The notes below the pieces were generated by a model, which was not told the DNA's origin, did no database searches, and worked only from the letters and a program-made list of their open reading frames with translations. A stretch of DNA of 64,000 nucleotides from JBNLBS01 sp050303415. GTDB lineage: Bacteria > Pseudomonadota > Gammaproteobacteria > Methylococcales > Methylomonadaceae. Shown here piece after piece: positions 17,553-27,245 of the stretch (its first letter is position 1; the number at the start of each line of letters is the position of its first letter). The translations under genes and the position numbers were made by a program. The DNA lies in contig JBNLBS010000002.1 of NCBI GenBank assembly GCA_050303415.1, positions 62,001 to 126,000 on the forward strand, written 5' to 3'.

Positions 17553-18932
17553 ATGGAAGCTTATATCGCATTATGGATGTTTGCCGCCGTCTTCGTGGTG
17601 CTGTTATCCGGATTTCCTGTTGCATTTGCCTTAAGCGGTACCGCCTTGGCATTTGCTTTTTTAGGCATTCAACTGGATATGTTCGATGCCGCTTTTTTAC
17701 AGGCACTGCCCAGCCGTTTATACGGCATTATGAACAATGAAACCCTTTTAGCCGTGCCGCTGTTTGTCTTTATGGGCATTATGCTGGAGCGCTCCCGCAT
17801 TGCCGAAAGCCTGCTTGAATCCATCTCTGATTTGTTCGGCTCTACGCCCGGAGGCCTTGGCATTGCCGTCACACTGGTCGGCATGTTGATGGCCGCCAGT
17901 ACCGGTATCGTTGGCGCAACAGTGGTAACAATGGGGCTTTTATCCTTACCCACTATGTTAAACAGACAATACAGCCCGGCTATCGCCTGCGGAACGATCT
18001 GCGCCTCCGGAACTTTGGGTCAAATTATCCCCCCATCCATTGTCTTGGTTCTTCTCGGCGATGTTATCTCCACGGCTTATCAACAGGCACAACTGGATAT
18101 GGGCATCTTTGCACCGGAAACCATTTCCGTGGGTGACTTGTTTGCCGGTGCCTTAATACCCGGCCTGGGACTGGTATTTTTATACCTGATTTATATTATT
18201 GCCATAGCATTGATCAAACCCGAATTGATGCCTGCCCCCGAAAAAATCAGTCGCAAACAGGGCTTTTATCCTGAGCTGATAAAAAACCTGGCACCGCCAT
18301 TACTATTAATCTTATTGGTATTGGGCTCGATCATCGGCGGACTGGCGACGCCGACGGAAGCCGCATCGGTCGGTGCAACCGGTGCCATTTTACTGACCTG
18401 GTTGAAAGGTCAGCTCAATTTTCCGATTCTGCGCGAAGTCATGCAAAACACCACTCAGGTTACCTGCATGGTGTTTATGATTTTAATCGGCGCCACGCTG
18501 TTTTCTCTGGTTTTCCGGGGCTACGAAGGGGACGACCTGGTGGTTTCCCTGCTGTCTGAATTACCCGGCGGTAAACACGGCGCTTTAATCAGTGTCATGC
18601 TGGTGATGTTTCTGCTTGGTTTCGTACTGGACTTTATAGAAATCACCTTTGTCATCGTACCCTTAGTCGGTCCGGCCCTACTGACAATGGATATTAATCC
18701 GGTTTGGTTAGGCATTATGATCGCCATAAACCTGCAAACTTCATTTTTAACCCCGCCATTCGGCTTTGCCCTGTTTTACCTGCGCGGTGTAGCGCCAAAT
18801 TCGATCAGCACCGGCCAAATTTATCGGGGCGTTGTACCTTTTATCGGCATTCAACTGCTTATGTTGGGTATTCTCGCCCTATGGCCACAATTGGCAACCT
18901 GGTTGCCGAGTCAAATTTACGGTAACAATTAA
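17553..18932 (+). CDS. TRAP transporter large permease (DctM-type)
   Basis: A 459-residue, roughly 12-helix membrane protein of the DctM family (ion transporter superfamily). Motifs are FPVAFALSGTALAFAFLG, MNNETLLAVPLFVFMGIMLE, GIVGATVVTMGLL, CASGTLGQIIPPSIVLVLL, LATPTEAASVGATGA and LQTSFLTPPFGFALFYLRG. The LTPPFGFALFYLRG end is typical of the mannitol/chloroaromatic subgroup by name, but the substrate is unknown. The gene follows dctQ closely. Its stop overlaps the lptM start as TAATG. Confidence 0.9.
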   Translation: MEAYIALWMFAAVFVVLLSGFPVAFALSGTALAFAFLGIQLDMFDAAFLQALPSRLYGIMNNETLLAVPLFVFMGIMLERSRIAESLLESISDLFGSTPGGLGIAVTLVGMLMAASTGIVGATVVTMGLLSLPTMLNRQYSPAIACGTICASGTLGQIIPPSIVLVLLGDVISTAYQQAQLDMGIFAPETISVGDLFAGALIPGLGLVFLYLIYIIAIALIKPELMPAPEKISRKQGFYPELIKNLAPPLLLILLVLGSIIGGLATPTEAASVGATGAILLTWLKGQLNFPILREVMQNTTQVTCMVFMILIGATLFSLVFRGYEGDDLVVSLLSELPGGKHGALISVMLVMFLLGFVLDFIEITFVIVPLVGPALLTMDINPVWLGIMIAINLQTSFLTPPFGFALFYLRGVAPNSISTGQIYRGVVPFIGIQLLMLGILALWPQLATWLPSQIYGNN

Positions 18933-19132
18933 TGAAAGCAATCATTTATCTAATGGCACTGGCTTCCGCCCTGTTAAGCGGCTGCGGTCAGAAAGGTCCG
19001 CTCTATTTACCGGACGAAGATGCCCCTATTTACGTCCCTAAAGATCATCCTGATTATAAGGATGAGGCCGACAGCCCACCGGCTCAGGATAATTCAGATG
19101 AATTTCCTGTCTTTCCCGAACAGGATCAATAA
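18932..19132 (+). CDS. lptM: LPS-assembly lipoprotein LptM (YifL family)
   Basis: A 66-residue lipoprotein with a lipobox ending LLSGC and the LptM signature GCGQKGPLYLP, followed by a disordered acidic/proline tail. In Enterobacteria LptM (formerly YifL) stabilises the LptDE translocon during oxidative maturation. The order lptM-lysA-dapF-DUF484-xerC is the conserved gammaproteobacterial arrangement. Its ATG overlaps the TRAP permease stop by one base, so at least part of its transcription probably comes from the upstream unit. Confidence 0.9.
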   Translation: MKAIIYLMALASALLSGCGQKGPLYLPDEDAPIYVPKDHPDYKDEADSPPAQDNSDEFPVFPEQDQ

Positions 19133-19134
19133 TC

Positions 19135-20385
19135 ATGGATCATTTTAATTACCGTAATAACGAACTGTTTGCCGAGGATGTAGCGGTACAGGATATTGTT
19201 TATAAATACGGCAGCCCATGCTATATCTATTCCAAAGCGACGTTGGAACGACATTGGCAGGCCTTTGACCAGGCTTTTGCCGAACACCCGCATTTAATCT
19301 GTTATGCCGTTAAAGCCAATTCAAATATTGCCATTCTGAATCTCCTGGCTAGACTAGGGTCCGGCTTTGATATTGTTTCTATTGGCGAACTGGAAAGGGT
19401 TATTGCCGCCGGCGGCGACCCTAAAAAAGTAGTCTTTTCAGGTGTCGGCAAGCGTGAAGACGAGATTCTGGCCGCTCTTAAAACAGGTATTCGCTGTTTT
19501 AATATTGAAGTTAAAGGCGAACTGGACAGAATAAACCAACTGGCAGGACAACTGGGTGTCATTGCCCCGGTTTCATTTCGGGTAAATCCCGATGTGGATG
19601 CGAAAACCCACCCGTATATCTCTACCGGTTTGAAGGAAAACAAATTTGGTATTGATATTAATCAGGCCATTAATGAATACAAACGTGCTGCCGGCATGGA
19701 TCATATTAACGTGGTCGGCATAGACTGCCATATAGGTTCTCAACTGACTGAAACTGCTCCGTTTCTGGATGCACTAGAGCGTGTTTTACAGTTAGTCGGA
19801 CAGTTAAAAGACGAAGGTATCGAGCTGCATCACCTGGATTTAGGCGGGGGCCTGGGGATCTGTTATCAGGATGAACATCCGCCGGCACCGGCTGAATATA
19901 TTCAAGCCTTGCTTGACCGTCTGGGTAATCAGAACTTTGAAATCCTGCTGGAACCCGGGCGCGCCATTGCCGGTAATGCCGGCATCCTGGTCACCCAGGT
20001 GGAATATTTAAAACCCACCGAACATAAAAACTTTGCCATTGTCGATGCCGCCATGAATGATCTGGTCAGGCCTTCGCTTTACAGTGCCTGGCAAAATATT
20101 ATTCCGGTCTGTTCAGAAACAGATGCCCAACCGCTGTCTTGGGATATTGTCGGGCCGGTCTGCGAAACCGGCGACTTCTTGGGCAAAGACCGCAAGCTGG
20201 CTCTAAAACCCGGTGATCTGCTGGCAGTACGCTCATCCGGTGCCTATGGTTTTACCATGAGCTCCAATTACAACTCCCGTCCGCGGGTTGCCGAGATTAT
20301 GGTCGATGGAGATCAAATCCATTTAATCCGGGAACGTGAGAGTATTCAGCAGCTATGGACTGGTGAACACAAATTGCCTGAGTGA
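19135..20385 (+). CDS. lysA: Diaminopimelate decarboxylase
   Basis: PLP enzyme that converts meso-diaminopimelate to lysine. The 416-residue protein has the PLP-lysine motif ICYAVKANSN, the GVGKREDEI and SFRVNPDVDAKTHPYISTGLKENKFGI blocks, HIGSQ, LDLGGGLGICY, EPGRAIAGNAG, and the substrate-side VGPVCETGDFLGKDR and SSGAYGF. It starts 3 nt after lptM and ends 7 nt before dapF, consistent with one operon for lysine and peptidoglycan precursors. Confidence 0.96.
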   Translation: MDHFNYRNNELFAEDVAVQDIVYKYGSPCYIYSKATLERHWQAFDQAFAEHPHLICYAVKANSNIAILNLLARLGSGFDIVSIGELERVIAAGGDPKKVVFSGVGKREDEILAALKTGIRCFNIEVKGELDRINQLAGQLGVIAPVSFRVNPDVDAKTHPYISTGLKENKFGIDINQAINEYKRAAGMDHINVVGIDCHIGSQLTETAPFLDALERVLQLVGQLKDEGIELHHLDLGGGLGICYQDEHPPAPAEYIQALLDRLGNQNFEILLEPGRAIAGNAGILVTQVEYLKPTEHKNFAIVDAAMNDLVRPSLYSAWQNIIPVCSETDAQPLSWDIVGPVCETGDFLGKDRKLALKPGDLLAVRSSGAYGFTMSSNYNSRPRVAEIMVDGDQIHLIRERESIQQLWTGEHKLPE

Positions 20386-20391
20386 ACAAGT

Positions 20392-21228
20392 ATGTCGCAA
20401 ATGATTAAATTTACTAAAATGCATGGTCTGGGTAATGACTTTGTTGTGATTGATGCGATCAATCAAGCTATCAACCTCACTGCCGAACAAATCCGCTTTA
20501 TCTCGGACAGACACTTTGGTATCGGCTTTGATCAGTTATTGCTGGTAGAGCCGCCAAGCAGCAGCAATGCTGATTTTAAATATCGAATTTTCAATGCAGA
20601 CGGCAGCGAAGTGGCCCAATGTGGCAATGGTGCCCGCTGTTTTGCTCAATTTGTCCGCGATAAAGGTCTGTCTGATAAAAATGATATTCGTGTCGATACC
20701 GACGCCGGGCAGCTTTTACTCAGCTTTAATCAGGATGGTTTAATCACCGTTGATATGGGCATTCCAAAACATGCTCCGCAACAAATCCCACTGTCTGTTG
20801 AGCAAGAGGCCTTATCTTATTCGATCCAAATCGATTCGCAGCAATTCAGTTTTGGTGCGGTGTCTATGGGTAATCCCCATGCCGTTTTACAGGTCGAAAA
20901 TATCGATACCGCGCCGGTGAATGAACTGGGAAAAATAATGGAAAGTCATACTTTTTTTCCAGAACGCGCTAATATTGGTTTTATGCAAATAATTAATCGT
21001 GATGCCATCAAACTACGAGTTTACGAACGTGGCGCGGCAGAAACCCTGGCTTGTGGCAGTGGAGCCTGCGCCGCAGTCGTGGTCGGCATTGAACAAAATC
21101 TGCTCAATAACAAGGTTTCTGTTGAACTTCCCGGTGGTTTGCTTAGCATTATGTGGCAAGGTCGGGGGCAACCGGTACTAATGACAGGCCCCGCTTGTTC
21201 GGTTTTTGACGGAAACATAGAGTTATGA
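20392..21228 (+). CDS. dapF: Diaminopimelate epimerase
   Basis: Interconverts LL- and meso-diaminopimelate with two active-site cysteines, both present: Cys in EVAQCGNGARCFAQF and Cys in ETLACGSGACAAVV. The N-terminal KMHGLGNDFVVID and RHFGIGFDQLL motifs and MGNPHAV complete the picture. At 278 aa the protein is full length. The stop overlaps the DUF484 start as ATGA. Confidence 0.96.
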   Translation: MSQMIKFTKMHGLGNDFVVIDAINQAINLTAEQIRFISDRHFGIGFDQLLLVEPPSSSNADFKYRIFNADGSEVAQCGNGARCFAQFVRDKGLSDKNDIRVDTDAGQLLLSFNQDGLITVDMGIPKHAPQQIPLSVEQEALSYSIQIDSQQFSFGAVSMGNPHAVLQVENIDTAPVNELGKIMESHTFFPERANIGFMQIINRDAIKLRVYERGAAETLACGSGACAAVVVGIEQNLLNNKVSVELPGGLLSIMWQGRGQPVLMTGPACSVFDGNIEL

Positions 21229-21908
21229 ATTCAATAGATAGCGTGGTTACCTCTGATCAGGTAGAAAACTATCTGAGACAACACCCTGATTTTTTCAACA
21301 GCCACCTGCAATTGCTGGAAAACATGACCATTCCGCATCCCAGCGGTAATGCCATTTCATTAATATCCAAACAACTGGAAATTTTTCGCAGCAAACATCA
21401 TGAGCTTGAAGAACAACTGAGCACATTAATTGATATTGCCCGCGCCAATGATTCATCGTTTACCCGGATGCATAAATTAACCCTGGCTTTGCTGGATGCC
21501 CAGTCACTTGAACAGGCGATTGAAAACCTTGAACATGTCATTATCGAATATTTCAACACCGATTTTGTCGCTATTCGACTGATAAAAAAAGATGCTGAAT
21601 CCGCCATAAGCAACCTGTTTGTCGACCCGGACGACGATCGCTTAAATCACTTCACTAGAGAGTTGGAAAGCAATCAGCCAAAATGTGGCATGTTGACGCT
21701 GGCACAAGGCCGTTTTTTGTTTGGCGATGCGGCTCCGGATGTTAAATCCTGCGCGATTATCCCGATGGCTTATACCGAACTTGACGGAATCTTAGCCATC
21801 GGCAGCCTTGACGAGTCACGCTTTCACTACAGTATGGGGAATTTATTTCTTACTCAGATGAGTGAAATTATCAGCACCCGCCTGATATCCTTAATACCCA
21901 AAGATTAA
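21225..21908 (+). CDS. DUF484 (GAF-like) protein
   Basis: A 227-residue DUF484 protein. The N-terminus (VENYLRQHPDFFNSHLQLLENMTIPHPSGNAISLISKQLEIFRSK) is the family signature, followed by a coiled linker and a GAF-like domain with CGMLTLAQGRFLFG and IIPMAY. Members nearly always lie between dapF and xerC, as here; the biochemical role is not established. It is coupled to dapF by a 4-nt overlap and followed by xerC after one base. Confidence 0.9.
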   Translation: MNSIDSVVTSDQVENYLRQHPDFFNSHLQLLENMTIPHPSGNAISLISKQLEIFRSKHHELEEQLSTLIDIARANDSSFTRMHKLTLALLDAQSLEQAIENLEHVIIEYFNTDFVAIRLIKKDAESAISNLFVDPDDDRLNHFTRELESNQPKCGMLTLAQGRFLFGDAAPDVKSCAIIPMAYTELDGILAIGSLDESRFHYSMGNLFLTQMSEIISTRLISLIPKD

Positions 21909-21909
21909 A

Positions 21910-22815
21910 ATGCAAGCCGAAGCCGAACAACAGTTATCTGACTATTTACATCAGCTTAAAGTTGAAAAACGGGCTTCTGTACATACCCTTAAAAGTTATC
22001 AGCGCGACCTTGTCCGGTTACAGGATTTTTGCCGGCAAAAAGAGATCATGTACTGGCCGGATCTGCAACAAAGCGAGATCAGGGCCTATATAGCCGCCCG
22101 CCACCGTAATAGTATCAGCAGTAAAAGTCTGCAACGTGAACTGTCTTCTATCAGAGGTTTTTTTAATTATTTAATTAAACAGCGTCTGCTTGACACAAAT
22201 CCGGCCAAATATGTGCAAGCCCCCAAACAAGCCCGAAAACTGCCAAAAACACTGGATGTCGACCAAATATGCGGTTTTCTGGATGCAGGCACCTGTTCCA
22301 GTCTTGAAATTCGAGACCAGGCCATGTTTGAATTATTTTATTCTTCCGGGCTCCGGTTAAGCGAACTTTCAGCCCTGAATATCAGCGATATTGATCTCGA
22401 TGATAAAACCATTGCCGTGTTACATGGTAAAGGCGATAAATCAAGACTTCTTCCAATCGGCAGCAAGGCCGTGAATGCCGTTAAACGCTGGCTGGCAGAA
22501 CGCGACAAGCTGAATACCGCTGATCAGCCGGCATTGTTTCTGTCCAATAGGAGTCAACGCCTGGGACAACGCAGCATTCAATTACGCTTAGATCAATGGT
22601 GTAAAAACAAAGGCATTGATGAGCATATTCACCCCCATATGCTCAGACATTCGTTTGCCAGCCATTTACTGGAATCCAGTCAGGATTTACGTGCCGTTCA
22701 GGAGTTGTTGGGGCACAGCAACATCAGCACGACGCAAATCTACACCCATGTCAACTTCCAGCATCTGGCCGAAGTTTATGACCGGGCCCATCCGAGAGCA
22801 CATAAAAAATCATAA
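21910..22815 (+). CDS. xerC: Tyrosine recombinase XerC
   Basis: XerC acts with XerD at dif to resolve chromosome dimers. The 301-residue protein has the SAM-like N-terminal DNA-binding domain (SVHTLKSYQRDLVRLQDFC, then RELSSIRGFFNYLI). The catalytic domain carries Arg in YSSGLRLSEL, Lys in LHGKGDKSR, HxxR in HPHMLRHSFASHLL, LGHSNISTTQIYTHV and the nucleophilic Tyr. Its place after DUF484 matches the chromosomal housekeeping gene rather than a phage integrase. Confidence 0.94.
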   Translation: MQAEAEQQLSDYLHQLKVEKRASVHTLKSYQRDLVRLQDFCRQKEIMYWPDLQQSEIRAYIAARHRNSISSKSLQRELSSIRGFFNYLIKQRLLDTNPAKYVQAPKQARKLPKTLDVDQICGFLDAGTCSSLEIRDQAMFELFYSSGLRLSELSALNISDIDLDDKTIAVLHGKGDKSRLLPIGSKAVNAVKRWLAERDKLNTADQPALFLSNRSQRLGQRSIQLRLDQWCKNKGIDEHIHPHMLRHSFASHLLESSQDLRAVQELLGHSNISTTQIYTHVNFQHLAEVYDRAHPRAHKKS

Positions 22816-22883
22816 CTTAAGGCTTCTTTCTGCAACCACTTTTAAAAATCTGCTATTATGTAATACATTTCTTTTGAGCGTTA

Positions 22884-22915
22884 ATTAAGGCCTTATCGGA
22901 TAGGCATAAGGCTTA
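22884..22915. other. Hairpin between xerC and the DUF2333 gene
   Basis: GCCTTAT (22890-22896) and ATAAGGC (22906-22912) pair with a 9-nt loop, and the flanking TTAAG/CTTAA bases extend the stem with one bulged base. There is no U-run afterwards, so it is a poor rho-independent terminator. The rest of the 241-bp gap (22816-23056) is AT-rich, with nothing else recognisable. Confidence 0.35.
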
Positions 22916-23056
22916 AATTTAAACTTCTTAATCAAGATCATAGACTTTAAATAACAAATAAGTCTACGTTGTTTGAATTTTTTTACGTGTTAATGCTCTG
23001 AGTATTTTTTAAATTTTTGCATTTTCCAACACACATTCATAAACAGGATACTGAAA

Positions 23057-24112
23057 ATGTCAGCAGATGAATTACCCCACGAAACCCGGTCCAAAGGAAT
23101 ACTCTGGGGCTTTGGCGTCCTTGTCGGCATTGCTGTATTTGTAATCATCATTTTGGGTTGGTACTGGGGCGGTGAACCGGAACCATTTAACATTCATGAT
23201 GAAGCGGTAAAACGCCATCAAAAAACCGGTAACGAAACCATGCCGGTAGGCTATGTCTACACCAGCACGCTGGCCCATATTGCCGAAGAGCTGCTATACA
23301 AACCGGGCGGCTATCTTACCAATGACGTATCCCCTCCCGGCCTGTTTCTGGATAACGTACCCAGCTGGGAATTCGGTGCCCTGGTGATGCTGCGGGATGG
23401 AGCCACCGCACTTCGAAATCATTTTGCCCGTGACCAGTCGCAATCTGCCGAAGATCCGGATTTGGCAAAAGCGGAGCCTTATTTTTACTATGAACGTAAT
23501 TCCTGGGCGCTACCGTCAACCGAAGCGGAATATGAAAAAGGTATTGCGGCATTAAACAGCTATATGAATCGTCTGGAAAACCAGAGCGCTACCCGGCCTT
23601 CCCGTTTTTATGCCCGAGCGGATAACCTGTGGCAGTATTTTGAGGTGGTCATTAAACGCCTGGGCGGCTTGTCAACTCAGCTAACAGCAAGCAGTTCCAA
23701 CACCAAATTATTTATCGCTATGGATGTAGATGAAAAAATAAAAGCAAAATCAGAAGCGCTTGCCTCTGATATGGAAAGGGTTATTGAAAAAACCGAAGAT
23801 TTAAAACAAACCCCATGGATAGATATCGATAATGTATTTTACGAAGGCCGTGGCGCTTGCTGGGCTTTGTTACACATTTTAAAAGCCGTTAAACATGATT
23901 TTCAGGATATTATTGTCGACAAACGCGCTAACAATACTATCGATATTATGGTCCAGGCACTGGAAAATGCCTTAACACCGGTTATGAGCCCAATGATCCT
24001 GAATGGTAACGGCTACGGCATATTCGCCAACTATTCACTGGCAATGGCCAACTACATGGCGCGTGCCAATGCGGCTGCGCTGGATTTACGTGACCTGATG
24101 AACAAGAGTTAA
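23057..24112 (+). CDS. DUF2333 inner-membrane-anchored protein
   Basis: A 351-residue protein with one N-terminal transmembrane helix (about residues 15-36, GFGVLVGIAVFVIIILGWYW) and a large periplasmic domain. The domain carries the DUF2333 signatures EPFNIHDEAVKRH, GYVYTSTLAHIAEELLYKPGGYLTNDVSPPG, DNVPSWEFGALVMLRD and the C-terminal NYSLAMANYMARANAA. Function is unknown. AGGA precedes ATG 23057. The DUF4389 gene follows after 5 nt, a common pairing. Confidence 0.88.
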   Translation: MSADELPHETRSKGILWGFGVLVGIAVFVIIILGWYWGGEPEPFNIHDEAVKRHQKTGNETMPVGYVYTSTLAHIAEELLYKPGGYLTNDVSPPGLFLDNVPSWEFGALVMLRDGATALRNHFARDQSQSAEDPDLAKAEPYFYYERNSWALPSTEAEYEKGIAALNSYMNRLENQSATRPSRFYARADNLWQYFEVVIKRLGGLSTQLTASSSNTKLFIAMDVDEKIKAKSEALASDMERVIEKTEDLKQTPWIDIDNVFYEGRGACWALLHILKAVKHDFQDIIVDKRANNTIDIMVQALENALTPVMSPMILNGNGYGIFANYSLAMANYMARANAAALDLRDLMNKS

Positions 24113-24117
24113 CAATC

Positions 24118-24432
24118 ATGCAAGATCAAATCAACGAAAATCTGAAAAAAATCAGTACCTGGAAAAGAATTTTCTTTATGCTTGTTTATTCGGTGATCGT
24201 TGGTTTGGTCAGAATACTGTTATGGGCGGTCATTCTGCTGCAAGTGGCGTCCACCCTGCTCACAGGACAGGCGAATGCCAATATTCTTAATTTCGGCAGT
24301 ATCCTTTCGGCCTATCTCTACCATATCCTGTTATTTTTGACCTACAATACCGATGTCTTGCCGTTTCCATTCTCCGATTGGGACCTTACCAAGCAACTGG
24401 AAACACCTGAGATCAAAAACAAACAACAATAA
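24118..24432 (+). CDS. DUF4389 membrane protein
   Basis: A 104-residue membrane protein with a long N-terminal helix pair (about 19-48) and a second hydrophobic segment with ANILNFGSILSAYLYHILLFLTYNTD, matching DUF4389. It typically accompanies DUF2333-type envelope genes; no activity is known. It ends 8 nt before dinB. Confidence 0.8.
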   Translation: MQDQINENLKKISTWKRIFFMLVYSVIVGLVRILLWAVILLQVASTLLTGQANANILNFGSILSAYLYHILLFLTYNTDVLPFPFSDWDLTKQLETPEIKNKQQ

Positions 24433-24440
24433 TCCCTGCT

Positions 24441-25526
24441 ATGAGCAGTAACCGAAAGATCATCCATATTGATATGGATGCTTTTTTTGCTGCCGTTGAA
24501 CAAAGAGACTTTCCCCAATACTTGAACAAACCGCTGATAGTCGGAGGTCAACCCGACTCTCGCGGCGTGGTAGCTACCTGCAATTATGAGGCAAGAAAAT
24601 ATGGCATCCATTCCGCCATGCCCTCATCTCAGGCTTACCGCCTGTGTCCGCAGGCGATTTTTGTCAAACCCCGATTCAGCGCCTATAAAGAGGCTTCGGC
24701 ACAGATTCGTAAAATATTCAGCGACTATACCGAACTTTTTGAACCCTTATCATTAGACGAAGCCTACCTTGATGTCACCGGACTGGAAATCCACCAAGGT
24801 TCAGCCACACGTATCGCCCAGGCGATTAAGAATGATATCAAGCGCCAAACCCGTCTTACCGCTTCGGCCGGAGTGTCTTACAATAAATTCCTGGCCAAAA
24901 TGGCTTCCGATATCAATAAGCCCGACGGCCTGTTTTTAATTACCCCGGAGCAGGGTGCGGAATTCGTTGAAACCCTGCCGGTCAGAAAATTTCACGGCAT
25001 CGGCAAGGCCACCTCCCGTAAAATGCAGACTTTAGGTATTGAAACCGGTTATGACCTTAAACAATGTACCCTGGCATTTTTACAGCAGCACTTTGGTAAA
25101 AGCGCCCAACATTATTACAATATCTCCCGCGGCATAGATCACCGCCCGGTCAATAACCATCGAATAAGCAAATCAGTCGGCGTGGAAACCACCTTTCAAC
25201 AGGATATAAGTGCCCAACAAACCATTAGCGAGCAATTACAGGATTTATTACAACAGGCATTAAAAAAACTGGCCGACAAAAAAATGGAGGCCCACACCCT
25301 GACGGTAAAAATCAAATACCATGACTTCGTCCAGATAACCCGCAGCAGAACACTGACCGAAGCCATCCGGCAGTCTTCAACCGTCAACGCCGTTATTGAC
25401 GAGTTATTAAGCACCACCGATATCGGGCAACGTAAAGTCCGTCTGTTGGGCATTACCTTATCCTCATTACAAAACCCGTCCCAATACGAAAAAGTACAAC
25501 AACTCGACCTATTCAGGCACCTTTAA
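24441..25526 (+). CDS. dinB: DNA polymerase IV (Y-family)
   Basis: Translesion polymerase of 361 residues. Catalytic acidic residues lie in IHIDMDAFFAAVEQRD and PLSLDEAYLDVT. Other DinB motifs are VGGQPDSRGVVATCNYEARKYGIHSAMPSSQA, ASAGVSYNKFLAKMASDINKPDG, VRKFHGIGKATSRKM and a C-terminal little-finger domain. I saw no beta-clamp motif with certainty, although QLDLF at the C-terminus fits the clamp-binding consensus well. No clear LexA box was seen, as the gene abuts DUF4389. Confidence 0.94.
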   Translation: MSSNRKIIHIDMDAFFAAVEQRDFPQYLNKPLIVGGQPDSRGVVATCNYEARKYGIHSAMPSSQAYRLCPQAIFVKPRFSAYKEASAQIRKIFSDYTELFEPLSLDEAYLDVTGLEIHQGSATRIAQAIKNDIKRQTRLTASAGVSYNKFLAKMASDINKPDGLFLITPEQGAEFVETLPVRKFHGIGKATSRKMQTLGIETGYDLKQCTLAFLQQHFGKSAQHYYNISRGIDHRPVNNHRISKSVGVETTFQQDISAQQTISEQLQDLLQQALKKLADKKMEAHTLTVKIKYHDFVQITRSRTLTEAIRQSSTVNAVIDELLSTTDIGQRKVRLLGITLSSLQNPSQYEKVQQLDLFRHL

Positions 25527-25691
25527 CACACCTACTTATTTCTGGCACCTAATTTGCTAATTTTCAACCTGTTATAACCGCTTCCTTTAGCAAACGTACC
25601 CTAGCCAAAACTCAGTCTGATCTTCGGCTCAATGAATAAGTCAAATACCTGATTTGGCAGAGTTAAATAACATAGTTTAATTAAATTGATA

Positions 25692-27245
25692 ATGTTTAAA
25701 GCAGTCCCAAAAAAACAAAACGGATTTACCTTAATTGAAATGCTGATGGTGATTTTAATTATCGCCGCCACGACAAAGATAGTCGCCGTTTCCATGGAAG
25801 ATTTCGGCTATGCCGCACGTTATGAACAAACACAAGAAAGATTGAATACCTTACGCCAAGCCATAATTGGCAACCCCAAACGCACAATTAACGGACAACC
25901 GGATATTTCCGGGTTTGTCTCGGATATGGGGAGGTTACCGAATAATATTAGGGAGCTCATTCAGCGATATGGTGACTGTGATAATGATGCCTATGATTAC
26001 AGTCAAATTGATTGCGAAGGCAATGGTGGCAACTGGCTTAATACTTGGTCAAACCTTCCCGCCAGTTTTACACATAACGCCACAGGTATGATGTTTGGCT
26101 GGAACGGACCTTATCTAAATGTATCTGACAATCCATCCAGTACCGATACTTATACGGATGGCTGGGGTAATGAATCGGCAAATAATTATGGTTGGATAAG
26201 TTGTTTATGGGATGACGTAGATGATAGCGCAGGTGGAGGTTTGAGTAATAACCTGCCCAATGATACTGATGCAATCCCTGATGGTTTAGCCAATTGTAGT
26301 AATACCCAACTTTATCCCAATTTTACCATTTATACCTTAGGTAAGAACGGTGTCGGTAATGTTGATTCCGATGGCTTAACTGGCTGTGGAGGGAGTGATT
26401 ATAATGGAGACTGCTATACCTCAATTTTGCAGAATGATTATACGGTGAATATTTCAGCTGGAATTAGTGTTTCTTTTATTAAACCTTTATCCTCTTCAAT
26501 TCCTGTTGATTCTTTTTGTTCCGATCCATCAAAAATTACAAAAAACTCCTGTGAAGCAAACAACCCGGATACCGGTCTACCGTACGGTGAATGGTTCGGT
26601 GGTTGTAGTGAGGCTGGCTATATCAATAAGTCAACTTGTGTTTCTGCAGGCAAACAATGGTATTCATGTCATATAAATACACTTGATAATGATGATGCCG
26701 GATATTCCACCTGCTCCAGCCCTAACTGTTATAAAACAAAAACCAGTTGTTTAAATGCCAACGGTATATGGTTTGGTGAGGGATACGGCTGCGATAATGC
26801 TGCAAAATCAGATCAAGCAACTTGTACAGTAAGTAATACATGGAGAAGCTGTACTGACGATGGCACAATCACCACATCAAGTGCTTGCGAGGCAGCTGAT
26901 GAAATATGGTATGGCGACAATATTGTGAACAAACAACTTCTTTCCGTATCAGTAAAAAAGTATCAAGCGCAAAAAATTTGTTTGAGGCTATTTTATAGAA
27001 AAACTGATTCGAGTATTGATATTGGTAATGACAGTTCATTTGTAACTATTACTGAAGATGGCAGCTCCCAAACAATTAACTTCTCCGGTTTTAGTGTTAG
27101 CGAAATTCCAATGGGTATAAATGCTATTGGAATATACGAACATGATGGAACATCCTGTACCAATACTTTATACCCATCAGATCGAACCCAACCCATACAA
27201 GTGCAATTTATTCCACATAGTAACTTACCTATTATCAACTGGTAG
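25692..27245 (+). CDS. Very large type IV-pilin-like (GspG-type) pseudopilin with Cys/Trp repeats
   Basis: The prepilin peptidase signal is clear: KKQNG then FTLIEMLMVILIIA. The mature protein would be about 500 residues, against 130-200 for ordinary pseudopilins. After the helix it has YNAWN/NGPYLN-type pilin features. From about residue 280 to 420 comes a Cys-rich region of at least four repeats of the form K/T-x-x-C, then 5-10 residues, W-[FY], then Cys (for example NKSTCVSAGKQWYSC and TKTSCLNANGIWFG). ATG 25692 is preferred to 25686. A second pseudopilin gene follows. No other secretion or pilus gene is nearby. Confidence 0.75.
   Translation: MFKAVPKKQNGFTLIEMLMVILIIAATTKIVAVSMEDFGYAARYEQTQERLNTLRQAIIGNPKRTINGQPDISGFVSDMGRLPNNIRELIQRYGDCDNDAYDYSQIDCEGNGGNWLNTWSNLPASFTHNATGMMFGWNGPYLNVSDNPSSTDTYTDGWGNESANNYGWISCLWDDVDDSAGGGLSNNLPNDTDAIPDGLANCSNTQLYPNFTIYTLGKNGVGNVDSDGLTGCGGSDYNGDCYTSILQNDYTVNISAGISVSFIKPLSSSIPVDSFCSDPSKITKNSCEANNPDTGLPYGEWFGGCSEAGYINKSTCVSAGKQWYSCHINTLDNDDAGYSTCSSPNCYKTKTSCLNANGIWFGEGYGCDNAAKSDQATCTVSNTWRSCTDDGTITTSSACEAADEIWYGDNIVNKQLLSVSVKKYQAQKICLRLFYRKTDSSIDIGNDSSFVTITEDGSSQTINFSGFSVSEIPMGINAIGIYEHDGTSCTNTLYPSDRTQPIQVQFIPHSNLPIINW

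Noticed and set aside
22616..22888. 90-codon frame overlapping the xerC 3' end
   Set aside because: Out-of-frame shadow of the conserved XerC catalytic region.
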